DNA from: Alopecurus myosuroides
Taxonomy: Eukaryota > Streptophyta > Magnoliopsida > Poales > Poaceae
DNA length: 64,000 bases
Direction: 5' to 3'
Assembly: GCA_028641055.1 (NCBI GenBank)
Contig: CM054057.1
Span: forward strand, 324,204,941-324,268,940
The notes beneath the pieces were generated by a model that worked only from the letters and a program-made list of their open reading frames with translations, did no database searches and was not told where the DNA came from. The translations under genes were made by a program, and so were the position numbers. Position 1 is the first letter of the stretch; each line of letters opens with the position of its first letter. Below, piece by piece: positions 45,532-56,582 of this stretch.

Positions 45532-47071
45532 CGAGGGACACCTTGTGTCGGATCGAGAAGAACTATTCTCTACTCAAGTGGAGCCCTAGTCTACAATAGA
45601 AGAACATGCCAATGGAGCAAGTGAAGCACCAAACCTAGAACAGGTTCAAGACCCTCCTCTTGTTAATCAAGTTGCTACGCAAGAACCAAGTTCTCATATC
45701 ATTCAAACTAGCCAAGATCAACCTTTTTCGTACCATGTTGAAGCAAGGCAAGATGAAGATCAAGGCCAACATTCCGGTCAAGACAGGGACCCGAATGATC
45801 AAGATGATCAAGTGATTCCTCCTTGCAATAATGAGGAGATTGAAGCCTATCATGCTGCAAGGGTGGCTGGATCCTTGAATAGGATTGACTATTCCGATGA
45901 TAAGGTGTTGGGTGATGTTAGAAGTAAAAGGTCCACAAGAGATTTTAGTGAGAATCAAGCTCACATATCCATGGTGGAACCAAAGAAAGTGTTTGAGGAT
46001 CTTGAGGACTCGGATTGGTTGGAATCTATGCATGATGAGCTCAATAACTTTGAGCGCAACAAAGTGTGGAAGCTAGTTTAGAAGCCCAAAGATTGCCGCA
46101 ATGTTACAGGCACCAAGTGGATCTTCAAGAACAAGCAATATGAACATGGAATTGTTATAAGGAACAAGGCAAGATTGGCAGCTCAAGGGTACTCCCAAGT
46201 GAAAGGCATTGACTTTCATGAAACCTATGCTCATGTGGCTCTCCTTGAGTCCATTCGTATCCTTCTTGCATATCCATCAGCTCACAACTTTAAATTGCAA
46301 CAAACAGATGTGAAAAGTGCTTTCTAAATGGTCCATTGAAATAGTTGGTATATGTTAAACAACCACCGGGTTTTGAGAACCCCAACTTACCTAACCATGT
46401 CTACAAGCTCGATAAGGCACGCTATGGACTTAAACAAGCACCACATGCATGGTATGAGCACCTTAGAGAGTTTTTGAAAGACCGTGGATTTGAAGTTGGG
46501 TATATAGATCCCACCTTTTTCACAAAGAGGGCCAATGGGGAGTTTTTCATATGCCAACTATATGTTGATTATATTATCTTTGGCTCAACTAATCAAGCTT
46601 TCTATGATGAATTTTCAAAGCTTATGACTGATAGGTTTGAGATGTCTATGATGAGATTCTTTCTTGGCTTTGAGATCAATAAATTGGAGGAACTCTCATC
46701 TGTCAAGCCAAGTACACTCAAGACATGCTCAAGAGGTTCAACTTCCAAGGTGCTAAATAGAAGGTCTCTCCAATGCAAACCAAATGCCATCTCAAGCGCA
46801 CTCCAAACGGTAAAGATGTGGACCAACAGTTGTATCGTTCTATGATTGGTTCTTTCTTTATCTTTGTGCATCTAGGTCCGAAATTGTGTGCAAGGTATCT
46901 AGCGTCTCCTTAGGATAGCCATTTGGTGGCAGCCCATAGAATCTTTCGGTATTTGATTCATACCTCAAGGTTTGATTTCTGGTACCCAAAGGGGGCACAA
47001 TTTTCTCTAAGTGGGTACAAGGACTCAGATTGGGCTGGTGATCAAGATGACAGGAAATCGACTTCCAGGGC
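45532..47071 (+). pseudogene. Copia piece 3: linker, reverse transcriptase and RNase H
   Basis: After element B the copia reading continues with an acidic integrase-RT linker, then RT from DWLESMHDELNNFERNKVWKL (45812-46080) through TGTKWIFKNK, ARLAAQGYSQVKGIDFHETYA, the open segment 46345-46845 (YGLKQAPHAWYE), and RNase H (KDSDWAGDQDDRKST, about 47025-47065). Stops occur at 46078, and a frameshift at about 46325 breaks the frame. The catalytic motif reads YVDYIIFGS instead of YVDD, which removes one catalytic aspartate. T2 is inserted 47072 within the RNase H. The copia 3' LTR is not in the window. Confidence 0.87.
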
Positions 47072-47924
47072 TGTCGGGGGTTACCCCCGAGTAGGGGCAA
47101 AGCAAGTGCTAAAGGCAAGATCAAAGGAGAGTTTTGGCTGAGTAGCTGGGTATTCGGTACCCGCTACCCGGTCGACTGCTATCCGGCCACACCTGCTAAT
47201 GGCCAGAAGGAAGAATCAAGGGAGCTACCTTCCTCCGAGTAGAGGAAGTGGTCCGAGTAAAGGGAGTGAGTTCCTACTCGGGCCAGAAGTCAAAGGAGCC
47301 ATTCTGACACAGGATCCCGCGTATCTTGGGTCCGTACTGGCGCACTGTTCATCTGCAGAGCGCGTGCTTATCCGCGCCAGGGTGTCAGCAGGACGGTGCA
47401 GGTCAGGGGGCCTACCCTGTGGCCGTGACAGTGATAACAGGTCATGGACTTGGTTTTGTACAACGACTTTGTGCACAAGACAAACTAGGAAGCCAAAGAT
47501 GTCAGCGAGAAGCTGGAAGTGTGCAGTGTGCACACTATGTCGACACCCGGCTGTACTTTTCTTCTTGGATGTATTCGGCTGGGCACCAGTATATAAGGTG
47601 CCCTGCCCCCTCCTGTGAGAGGTTGGATTCACTAGGTCGCCTCACTAGTTAGATTTTCACGTAGAGAGAAGAGTGGCTACTCGGCTGTAGGCCAAATTGT
47701 ACTGTGGCTACTCGGTAGAACACACATATAAAGAGAGAAAGGCAGGAGTAGGGGTTTTACCTCCACACGAGGGCCCTGAAACTGAGTAGATCTTGTTGTT
47801 TGCAGTGCTTGATTCATTCCTTACGTGGCTACTCGCTACGTGATCCCTCCCCGAGCACCTCCAGTGTCCATCGACCCCAGATCTTTAGCCATCCTATGGC
47901 ATCTGCCGTGATACCACGACGACA
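47072..47924 (+). repeat. T2 5' LTR
   Basis: The LTR is 853 bp with inverted ends TGTCG and CGACA, as in T1, but a different body. A TATA box TATATAAGG is at 47590. The gag frame is open across its last ~30 bp from ATG 47896. Confidence 0.9.
47590..47598 (+). promoter_or_regulatory. TATA box of T2 LTR
   Basis: TATATAAGG lies 518 bp into the LTR, followed by a GC-rich start-site region. It is the likely genomic RNA promoter. Confidence 0.6.
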
Positions 47925-50061
47925 GTTGGCGCCCACCGTGGGGCAACCAGCGGCGCTGGCTGGAGTTCATGTTTGGACGGGATCCATTTCTGCTACTGGG
48001 GAGCGCGTGGTCTGTGGCCTTGTCCACAGATTCGGCTCCTTTGACTTCGTCACCGACAACGCCGGCGATTTCGGCGGCAGGGCCATGCCAGAGGGTGGCT
48101 CGGTGCTCTCCTTTGGCTCGCACCTCGTCTACGTCGCCACCACCGTCGTCCGCGAGTACCCCGAGCTGGTGCTCGTCTCGGAAGATCCTCCTGCTGTCAT
48201 CGCTGCCCGCGGAAAGCCAATCGACGACTCTGCGGACAGCGTGGAAGTGCTAATGACCGGTCCGGCTATCGCTGCCGGGAAGGGCGCGGCCGCATCCGCG
48301 GCAGTCGTTGAGGAGCTTGCTGACACGAGCGAGCTCCCGAGAACGCACAAGCCCTACGACGCGCCTCACAACATCCCGGGCTACATCCCTCCTTCCACGA
48401 CATCGACAATACCGGCATCCGCCGTGCGGGTGGGTATGCCGCCTCCCACCGAGCTCGAGCTCATGACCATGAAGGCGCAGCTCGACCTGCAACGCCAGGC
48501 GCTGCTCGCCGAGCAGGTGGAGTTGGAGAAGGTTAGGCTCGAGCTTAACCTGGACCACAACGAGTACAACAGGGCTCACGGCTTTACGCCTGTGGTTAGG
48601 AGGCCTGTCAAGGCAGGCACCACTCGTCGCAACCTAGGCACCAAGATGGCAGCGGTTGGTGAGACCGCTGGCCACGCTGATAGCCAAAACACCGCTACCA
48701 CCAGGCCCAAATATAGCACCCCCGCCAAAAACCTTAGAGCTGCTGAGGCTGTAGCTGCTGAGTTGCCGCATCTTGCTGGCGACGCGCGCGTTAGGCAGCA
48801 GGAGAGGCTCAATGAGCTAGTGTTAGAGGCTGCTAGGCAGAACGAGGAGTTCCGGAAAGCCAATTCGGGTGCTGGAGCTTCTCAGGTGGTGCATTCGCAT
48901 GCGGCCAGATCTAACGATCAGGCCTCATCGCCGCATCCCAGTCGTGAGAGGGACCGAAGTGGGCACTCTGGCAGAGACATGCACATGCAGGTGTACGACC
49001 CGGCTGTCGCCGCGAAACAGCACGCTGTGCCGCGACAGTCCGGTCAAAAACACAATACTGCAGGAGCAGGCTATCAAGCCCATAAAGCTCACAGCAACGA
49101 GAACAGCGGAGAAAACGCGGGGCCTTCTCGGCGTCCTGGTTCTCAGCCTACTCGGCAGAGGACGCAGCAGCCAGCAGCAGCACAGCCGCGTGCGGCCGCG
49201 CCAGCAGCCAACCCAGTGGTGCAGCCTGCAGTTGTGCAGGAAAATATGTATGATGATGGCTACTCGGCGATGGGGCTAGCCGGCTATGCTGACCCAAGGA
49301 ACATGGCTGACCGTCTGGGTGAGCGCATGTTGGAGCCCAGTGATGCCAGGTTCAAGCTGAACCGGATCAACCTGTCCGCGCAACTCGAGAACACGGGGCC
49401 GCCTGGCCCAGAATGCTTTGGTCCCCGCATCATGAATGAGCCATCCGTGAAGCAGTTCCAACTTGCCAGGGGGACGAAGTGCTACAACGGCAGCACCAAG
49501 CCGGAAGATTGGCTCAATGACTATGTCACAGCCGTGCATATTGCAGGCGGCAACCAGAGATGGGTCGTGCGGTACATCCCGCAGATGCTTGAAGGACCAG
49601 CAAGAACTTGGCTCAACAACCTGCCCAAGCACAGCATCAACTGCTGGCTCGACTTCGCGGAAGCCTTTCTCAGCAACTTCACCAGCACCTACCAGAGGCC
49701 GAATAGGCCGCAGCAGCTATCCGCGTGCAGGCAGCGGGAAGAGGAGACGGACCGAGAGTATCTTACTCGGTGGAGCACTCTGAGGAACACCTGTGAAGGT
49801 GTAAACGAGGCACAGGCCATCACATGGTTTGCGCAAGGCCGCAAGCATGGCAGCATGTTGTGGCAGAGGCTGCAGAGAGAGATGCCGAATACCCTCGCTG
49901 AGACCATCAGAGTTGCAGACATGTACGCACTCGGCGACCCGACTCAGCCTCTGCTTGCGCTGCTGAGCCGAGAAGAAACTACAACAACCACAAGCGCAAT
50001 GAGTTCCGCAACAAGCGCAGAGGTGACCGGATTGATACCCGGTACGATCCTGAGGAGGTAA
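47896..50061 (+). CDS. T2 gag
   Basis: An open frame of 721 aa starts at an ATG inside the LTR and reads through the primer-binding site (RRQLAPTVGQ). Residues about 190-235 form a predicted coiled coil (KAQLDLQRQALLAEQVELEK). A long Ala/Gln/Arg-rich region follows. The capsid core begins about residue 478 (MLEPSDARFKLNRINLSAQL) with WLNDYVTAVHIAGGNQRW, LEGPARTWLNNLP, FAEAFLSNFTSTYQRP and EEETDREYLTRWSTLRN. The last ~30 residues are out of the family frame: a shift near 49970 moves the true continuation (basic RNA-binding part and zinc knuckle) to the next frame. Translation from the LTR ATG is an inference. Confidence 0.8.
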   Translation: MASAVIPRRQLAPTVGQPAALAGVHVWTGSISATGERVVCGLVHRFGSFDFVTDNAGDFGGRAMPEGGSVLSFGSHLVYVATTVVREYPELVLVSEDPPAVIAARGKPIDDSADSVEVLMTGPAIAAGKGAAASAAVVEELADTSELPRTHKPYDAPHNIPGYIPPSTTSTIPASAVRVGMPPPTELELMTMKAQLDLQRQALLAEQVELEKVRLELNLDHNEYNRAHGFTPVVRRPVKAGTTRRNLGTKMAAVGETAGHADSQNTATTRPKYSTPAKNLRAAEAVAAELPHLAGDARVRQQERLNELVLEAARQNEEFRKANSGAGASQVVHSHAARSNDQASSPHPSRERDRSGHSGRDMHMQVYDPAVAAKQHAVPRQSGQKHNTAGAGYQAHKAHSNENSGENAGPSRRPGSQPTRQRTQQPAAAQPRAAAPAANPVVQPAVVQENMYDDGYSAMGLAGYADPRNMADRLGERMLEPSDARFKLNRINLSAQLENTGPPGPECFGPRIMNEPSVKQFQLARGTKCYNGSTKPEDWLNDYVTAVHIAGGNQRWVVRYIPQMLEGPARTWLNNLPKHSINCWLDFAEAFLSNFTSTYQRPNRPQQLSACRQREEETDREYLTRWSTLRNTCEGVNEAQAITWFAQGRKHGSMLWQRLQREMPNTLAETIRVADMYALGDPTQPLLALLSREETTTTTSAMSSATSAEVTGLIPGTILRR
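47927..47944 (+). other. T2 primer-binding site (tRNA-Lys type)
   Basis: TGGCGCCCACCGTGGGGC starts two bases after the LTR and is identical to the T1 site. Confidence 0.85.
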
Positions 50062-50063
50062 AT

Positions 50064-51413
50064 GCTGTGGTTACAGGTGCTGGGAGCAGCCAGAGGCAGA
50101 AAACTGCTGGAGCCCAGCACGGGCAGAACCAGAATCAGGGACAAGGCATCAAGAAGCCGTACAATACTTCCCAGCAGGGTAGCGGCAACTCGGGTCCTGT
50201 CCAGAATTTTGTCTTCAAGGACATGAAGGATGGTCCATGCAGCTTCCACACTCGGCATCCCGCTAGACCTGCCAACCACACTACTCGGCAATGCAGCTTG
50301 TGAGAAGAGATCAAGAACGAGGGCCTGCCTCCTCCTCCTCCTCTGCCGGCTGCGAATGCCAATGTGCAGCCTATCCGAGCAGCCGCTGCCCGGCCTCCAG
50401 CATTCCCGAGAAGAGAAAACGTCAACCAGGTGGCTTTAGGAGCCAACCGCAACAACAACAGCAGGAACTACCACAACAACAATGGTAACCGCAACTTCAA
50501 CAACAACGGCAATCGCAACTTCGTCAACAACAACAACGGCAACAACGGAAACTATGATGCGGAAGGCCGCAACCAGTACCAAGAGCATCACGAGAGCTAT
50601 ATGATCTTCACCTCTGAGCCCGCCGAGAAGCAGTCACGGCAGAGGCGCGCGATGGAGGTCAATGTTGTGATCCCTGCTGTTCCTCACTACCTGCACTGGT
50701 GCAACCAGGAGATCACATGGTCCAGAGCAGATCATCCTAAGGTGATGCCCAACCCGGGTAGCTATGCTTTGGTGCTGGATCCCACTTTCTTGGGTCGCGA
50801 GAAGAACGTCCGTTTCAGCAAGGTGCTGATTGACAACGGCAGCAACATCAACATCGTGTACAGGGACACGCTCGAGAAGCTCGGTATGGCCGAGAACATG
50901 CTGCTACCTAGCAAGACTACTTTCCACGGCATTGTGCCAGGAGTTTCTTGTTCTCCGATTGGTCGCGCGTGGATAGACGTTCTATTCGGCACCAGGGAGA
51001 ACTGCCGCACAGAGAGACTGCAGTTTGAGGTAGTTGATCACCAGAGTCCCTACCACGCCCTACTCGGTAGGCCTGCTCTCAGCAAGTTCATGGCCTCTAC
51101 TCATGTGGCCTACCTTAAGATGAAGATCCCTGGTCCCAATGGAGTCATCACTATCTCTGGTGATTACAAGAAATCTCTGGAATGTGCTTCTGCTGGTTCT
51201 CAGTTGGCGGAATCCATGGTAATTGTTGCCGAGAAGAAGAAGATGTACGAGGTGGTGGCTATGGCGCAAGCAGCGCAAGGTGGCGCACCTGGCATGCCGA
51301 GTTCCTAGTACGGGACTGCATTCCAGGCATCTCAGGAAACGAAGAAGGTCCAGGTCGACCCCGAGTTCCCTGACCGTGTTGCCATCATCGGAACAGGGTT
51401 GGAGGAGAAATAG
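50064..51413 (+). pseudogene. T2 gag C-terminus and protease (stops in frame)
   Basis: One reading frame continues from gag, interrupted only by TGA at 50301-50303 and TAG at 51306-51308 and 51411-51413. It includes a zinc-knuckle-like CSFHTRHPARPANHTTRQC (C-x2-H-x9-H-x4-C), an Asn-rich linker (50450-50560), and the aspartic protease with KVLIDNGSNINIVY, TTFHGIVPG, and YHALLGRPALSKFMA. The active site has DNGS where DGGS or DTGA is usual (T3 has DGGS). The single-base stops suggest decay, or possibly a regulated stop, but I favour decay. Confidence 0.82.
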
Positions 51414-52121
51414 GAAAGCGAGCTCATCCACTTCCTCCATGAGAATCGGGACATGTTCGCCTGGTCCAATGATGATTTGCCAGGTGTCCCGAGGGAGTTG
51501 GTTGAGCACTCTCTACATGTGCGTCCTGACGCCAAACCAGTGAAGCAGGCGATGCGCCGCTTTGGAGATGAGAGAAGAAAGGCCATCGGTGATCAGATCA
51601 CCAAATTGCTGATAAGCAACTTCATCATGGAGGTTCTGCATCCGGACTGGCTAGCCAACCCGGTTATGGTTGAGAAGAAGAAGGAGGACCCCAAGGCCTC
51701 TACCGCGTGGCGCATGTGCGTCGACTACACCAACTTGAACAAGGCCTGCCCCAAGGATCCTTTTCCGCTACCCTGCATCGATCAGGTGATCGATTCCACT
51801 GCTGGTTGTGAACTGTTGTCTTTCATAGATGCCTACTCTGGTTTTCATCAGATAGCTCTCAACCCTGCTGATCAAATAAAGACTGCTTTCATTACCCCGT
51901 ACGGGACTTATTGCTATCGTGTCATGTGCTTTGGGTTGCGGAATGCTGGTGCTACTTATCAGAGATGCATACAGAAATGCTTGCATGATCAACTCGGCAA
52001 GAATGTGCAGGTGTACGTAGATGACATTGTCATCAAAATGAATAAAACACATACTCTTCTTAGTGACCTTGAGGAAACTTTTGCTAACTTGCGCAAGTGC
52101 AATGAAGCTGAACCCGAGTAA
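51414..52121 (+). pseudogene. T2 reverse transcriptase, first part
   Basis: In the same frame as the protease, RT runs FLHENRDMFAWSNDDLPGVP, DWLANPVMVEKKKEDP, WRMCVDYTNLNKACPKDPFP, LLSFIDAYSGFHQI, TYCYRVMCFGLRNAGATYQR and the intact catalytic motif VQVYVDDIVIK. A frameshift near 52095 ends it (stop at 52119-52121); the remainder continues in the frame of the next feature. Confidence 0.87.
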
Positions 52122-54879
52122 ATGCACCTTTGGCGTCCCGGCTGGCAAGCTACTCGGCTTCTTGGTATCCAGTCGGGGCATTGAGGCCAATCCTTCAAAG
52201 ATAAAAGCTATTGAGAGCATGTCCTTGCCGAGATCACTAAAGGATGTGCAAAAGTTCACTGGTTGCTTGGCATCTCTGAGTCGTTTCTTGGGCAGAATGG
52301 GCGAGAAGGCCCTGCCTCTGTATCAGTTGATGAAGAAAAGTGACAAGTTCATCTGGACACCGCAAGCCGATGTGGCATTCAATGAGCTGAAGGCGATGCT
52401 GGGTAGCGCTCCCATCTTGGCTAGTCCGCTACCCAAAGAGCCAATGCTGTTATACATTGCAGCTACCAATCGGGTAGTCAGTGTAGTGATTGTGGTGGAG
52501 CGAGAAGAGGAAAGCAAGAGCGTGCAGCGGCCAGTATATTATCTCAGTGAGGTGCTATCCAGATCCAAACAAAACTACCCGCACTACCAGAAGATAACTT
52601 ACGGCGTGTACCTGGGCGCCAAGAAGCTGAAGCACTATTTCCAAGAGCATCCCATCACTGTGGTGAGCTCTGCTCCCATCTCGGATATCATGGGAAACAA
52701 GGAAGCAAGTGGCAGAGTAGCCAAGTGGGCAATCGAGCTGGCCGCGTACGCTCCCGCGTATGCGAGAAGAGAAGCCATCAAGTCTCAGATTCTGGCGGAG
52801 TTTCTTGTGGATTGGGCTGAGGTGCAGTCTGAGCCTCCTACTCCAGTATCCAACTACTGGAAGATGCATTTTGATGGCTCCAAAGTGAAGGAAGGCCTTG
52901 GTGCGGGCATAGTGCTCACGTCACCAAAGCGAGATCTACTCAAGTATGTGCTGCAGATCCACTTCAAGGCGTCCCACAATGTTGCAGAGTATGAGGCCGT
53001 GGTGCACGGCTTGCGGGTAGCCAAGGAGGTTGGCGTGCAGCGCATTATATGCTATGGCGACTCAGATCTGGTGGTGCAGCAAGTTTCAGGTACCTGGGAT
53101 GCTCTGGATGCCAACATGGCTTCATACCGCTTCCTGGTGCAAACCATGACGGGATTCTTTGAAGGATGCGAGTTCCAGCACATACACAGAGCAGAGAATG
53201 AAGCAGCTGATGAGTTGTCCAAGTTGGGATCTTCTCGGCAATCCATCCCAGCTGGGATTGCATTGGAGCATTTGAGGAAGCCATCAATCAAGCCATCCCC
53301 CAACTCGGAGTCTATATTCGTTCCTTCTCTGCCAAGCGAAGAAGCTGTTCCCATGGAGATTGACTGGGAAGGCGCAAAAGAGAACCCGGGGACTGGCGCC
53401 TGCAACCCGTGGACTGTCCCGTGTTACTCGGGGACTGCTCTTCTCAACTCGGGGACTGCCCCTCTCAACTCGGGCACTGTCGCTTTCATTGAGGGAGTCC
53501 TTGCAAACCGTTCGGGGCTTCAGAGAATCAACCCCAACTCAGAACAAGATGCAGTGGCGGCTGTTCCGATGGAATTGGACGAACCAGTGTTTCCCACGCG
53601 GGAGACACCGAGTTGGGCTATGCCCATATTATCCTTTCTAAAGTATGGCACCCTGCCATATGGTGAAGTTACGGCAAGGAATATTCAGAGAAGATCCAAG
53701 GGCTACGTCATTTTCAGAGAGGTGCTGCACAAAAGAAGTCACACAGGCGTGTTGCAACGCTGTGTGGAACCAGAAGAGGGAGAAGAAATTCTGGTGGAAA
53801 TACACCAAGGAGAATGTGGACATCACGCCTCTTCTCGGGCTCTGGTCAAGAAGGCTTTTCGGCATGGCTTCTTTTGGCTCACTGCTTTGAAGCAAGCTGA
53901 AGATATTGTGAGGAAGTGCAAAGGCTGCCAGAGATTCGCAAGTAAGATCCACATGCCTGCTTCCGAGTTGAAAACCATTCCCATTACTTGGCCGTTTGCT
54001 GTTTGGTGTTTGGATATGGTTGGTCCCTTCAAGCCGGCTAGAGGCAACATGACTCACATCTTGGTCATGATTGATAAGTTCACCAAGTGGATTGAAGTGA
54101 AACCAATTCGGAAGTGTGATGGAGCCACAGTTGTGAGTTTCCTGAAGGATGTGATCCTGAGATACGGCTATCCGCATAGCATCATCACGGATAATGGTAC
54201 AAATTTTGCTGAGGGTGCTTTGGTAAGATTCTGCAGAGATAAGCACATCCGGCTAGATGTCGCGTCTGTCGCGCATCCCGCTTCCAATGGGCAAGTTGAA
54301 AGAGCAAACGACATGGTACTATCAGGCATAAAGCCAAGGCTGATTGAGCTGCTGCTGAAAACACCTGGGTGTTGGTTAGACGAGTTGCCAGCGGTGTTGT
54401 GGAGTCTAAGGACTACCCCTAACCGGTCAACCGGCTACACACCGTTCTTCCTGGTTTATGGGGCTGAGGCCGTGTTACAGATTGACCTAGAGCATGACTC
54501 CCCCCGAGTAGCCCTCTACACTGAGGCGAAGGTGAGAGAAGCTCGAGAACATGACGTTGACCTGCTAGAAGAAGCAAGAGAGATTACTCTGTCACGTTCA
54601 GCTGTTTATCAGCAAAACTTGAGGCGTTATCATAGCCGGAAAGTGAACACAAGGGTTTTCCGAGAAGGAGACATGGTCCTTAGGCTCGTGCAGCGCACAG
54701 CCGGGATGCACAAGCTATCTCCTCCGTGGGAAGGGCTATTCATTGTGAGCAAGGCTCTGCACAATGATGCCTATTATCTTGTTGACGCGCAGCCATCCTA
54801 GAAGAACAGGCCGGATAAAGCCGGAGAGGAATCTAAGCGCCCCTGGAATGTAGCTCTACTCCGTCGCTTTCATTCGTGA
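52063..54879 (+). CDS. T2 pol: RT end, RNase H, second RNase H, integrase
   Basis: The open frame to 54801 covers LNPSKCTFGVPAGKLLGFLV (RT thumb), a gypsy RNase H (FNELKAMLGSAPIL ... YYLSEVLSRSKQNYPHYQK), then an additional RNase H of the kind found in Tat elements (KMHFDGSKVKEGLGAGIV ... HNVAEYEAVVHGL ... ENEAADELSKLG). A repeat-bearing linker (53383-53487) follows, then integrase: HQGECGHHASS with CKGC, CLDMVGPFK, IITDNGTNF, ASNGQVERAN, YGAEAVLQ and GPF-like WEGLFIVSKAL. A TAG at 54799-54801 precedes the true ending RPWNVALLRRFHS (TGA 54877-54879). Catalytic residues of integrase are present. Start here is only the beginning of the open frame after the frameshift. Confidence 0.87.
53383..53487 (+). 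repeat. 21-bp tandem repeat in T2 pol linker
   Basis: Five units of 21 bp, in frame, encode heptapeptides NPGTGAC, NPWTVPC, YSGTALL, NSGTAPL and NSGTVAF. Each unit contains a variant of CTCGGGGACTG, which also occurs near 54940 and 55366 and resembles the polypurine tracts of Tat elements. Confidence 0.8.
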
Positions 54880-55531
54880 GAAAAATGTGTATGTACTCTC
54901 TTATCCGAGTTAAACTCCTATTCGGCAATCTGAAATTGAACTCGGGGACTGCCCTCGTCCAACTTGCTCCATGTTGTTCTATCCTGTCTTACTTTTGTCT
55001 ACTCGGTTGCTCTGCTTAGAATTTCATAGGTACATTTGGTACTGTGTTTAAACCTAAAATCCAACTCTTCGACTCTGCTGCTGTCCGAAACCCGGCTTCA
55101 TGGCAAGCAAGAGAACAAGCAAGAGGTCAACAAGAACACGAAAAATGCCTAAGGAAAAGAGGAGTGCAGGAACCGAGTAGAGCGTTATTTACTGTTTTTT
55201 GTGAACTTTTTTCGGCTAAGTGGTGGGTAGCGTTACTATGAATGTTTCTAAGTGGCTAAGTATTTGAAACTTGATCTTTGACATCTTGTGACTCGACTAC
55301 CAATAAAGCCACAAGTGGCAGGTAAGAGCTGAGACGAAAAGAGAAGAGTGGATAAAAAATGCAACTCGGGGACTTGCATGATAACGCAACCCGGCATCGA
55401 GCCAAAGTTGCTCAAATACTAAGTAGCAAACTTCAAACTGGAATAAAAAAGGAGTAGCAACAAAGACTTAATTGTTTGATACATTTGCACCCGGCATCCC
55501 GGGGATCTCATGAAAGTTTTAAGGTAGAGTT
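54880..55531 (+). other. T2 3' region after pol
   Basis: About 650 bp with no convincing sense ORF. It holds two AACTCGGGGACT words (about 54940 and 55366) like those in the pol tandem repeat. It lies between the convergent ends of pol and the antisense gene. Confidence 0.55.
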
Positions 55532-55697
55532 TCAGGCAGCAGCATCGTGAGTGGTGGCGGTGTTGTCCGCAGCAGTCGTCTCGGTGTTGGCCTCCTCGGC
55601 ATCAGCTCCAGCATCAACGTCCATGGCGGTGGCTTGCTCAGAAGTGGCAGTTGCCACCGAGATGGGGTCGGTGGCTGAAGTGGAAGCAACGGTGTCG
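55532..55697 (-). pseudogene. T2 antisense gene, end of last exon
   Basis: On the minus strand an open stretch rich in Ala, Thr, Asp and Glu (ATAMDVDAGADAEEANTETT) ends with TGA at 55534-55532. Position, orientation and acidic tail match the last exons of the antisense genes in T1 and T3. It is cut at 55697 by T3; the rest should continue beyond T3, right of the window. Confidence 0.6.
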
Positions 55698-56171
55698 TGG
55701 GATAATCACGGCAGATGTTACCGGGGGTAACTGATCTTGGGGCAAGACGACACAGGCGTTTGGGAGAGGGTTTAGCTCAGAGGAAAACATGGTGCAATTC
55801 GATCTGGCGGCCGGCAATCAAAGTCGCCGAGTCTCCGATCTTGATACAATAACTCAACTCTGGGATTACACTGGATGCTCGAGATCAAGCGATATTACTA
55901 GGGTTCTTAGATCTCTGCCTAAACTAGGCCTGGGGGTCGGTTTATAAAGCACCCGCACCCCCTGGCTTATTCTCCAAGGCGCATCCTGGATCCTACCCGG
56001 ACACGGCGCACAAACCCTAACTTTCCTCTACCATAACCTACAATCCGGGTTACTGGGCCTACAAGCTTGGGCCTTTACAGGTTTCCTTATCCTTAGCCGG
56101 ATCTTGCACAGCGTCCTTTGGGCCGGGTTACTCCTTGGAGTTTGGCCTACCAGGTTATCATCCCCCCATCA
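55698..56171 (-). repeat. T3 3' LTR
   Basis: The LTR is 474 bp. On the minus strand it starts TGATGGGGGGATGATAACC and ends GTGATTATCCCA. A TTTATAAA word near 55942-55949 may be its TATA box. The other LTR is outside the window, so the ends rest on the TG...CA rule, the adjacent polypurine tract and the break in T2 sequence. Confidence 0.75.
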
Positions 56172-56184
56172 GTAGTCCCCAGAA
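56172..56184 (-). other. T3 polypurine tract
   Basis: TTCTGGGGACTAC on the minus strand abuts the LTR start TGATGGGG. The GGGGACT core is the word repeated in the T2 linker. Confidence 0.7.
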
Positions 56185-56552
56185 TAGCCTGGGCTTCACG
56201 GGTCCTCCTTGAAGCGCTTGCTATTCCCTACAAATATATCAAACACATAGGCATGTGGAGGCCGGGTAAAGATGCTTTGACAAGTGGCTAGGCACAACTC
56301 CATGGTGGCCATATAATAACCCGGGCTTTCCCCAAACTCTTGGGTTTAATTTTCCAGGTCCAAACCCTAATAAAAATGCCAAAATCCCATACTCGATAAC
56401 CAACCCTGATATCACGGAGGGAATTTCCTTCTTTCTCTTGTCCAGATGCTTCGCCCAACATTTAAAGCGCATCTCGCCAAAACTCAAATAAATAGCCGTT
56501 TACTTCCGCAACTCCCGGCTCCAGCTCACTGAACCGGGCTTATCCATTCGCC

Positions 56553-56561
56553 CTATAAATA
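56553..56561 (+). promoter_or_regulatory. TATA box of the T3 antisense gene
   Basis: CTATAAATA lies about 30 bp upstream of a C/T-rich leader start near 56585. It is identical to the TATA box of the T1 antisense gene. Confidence 0.65.
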
Positions 56562-56582
56562 AGCTCCTTGGGGTTAACCCGA

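Noticed and set aside
50301..51413. Programmed stop-codon readthrough in T2 gag-pol
   Set aside because: Three separate in-frame stops and a later frameshift fit ordinary decay better than a regulated single stop.
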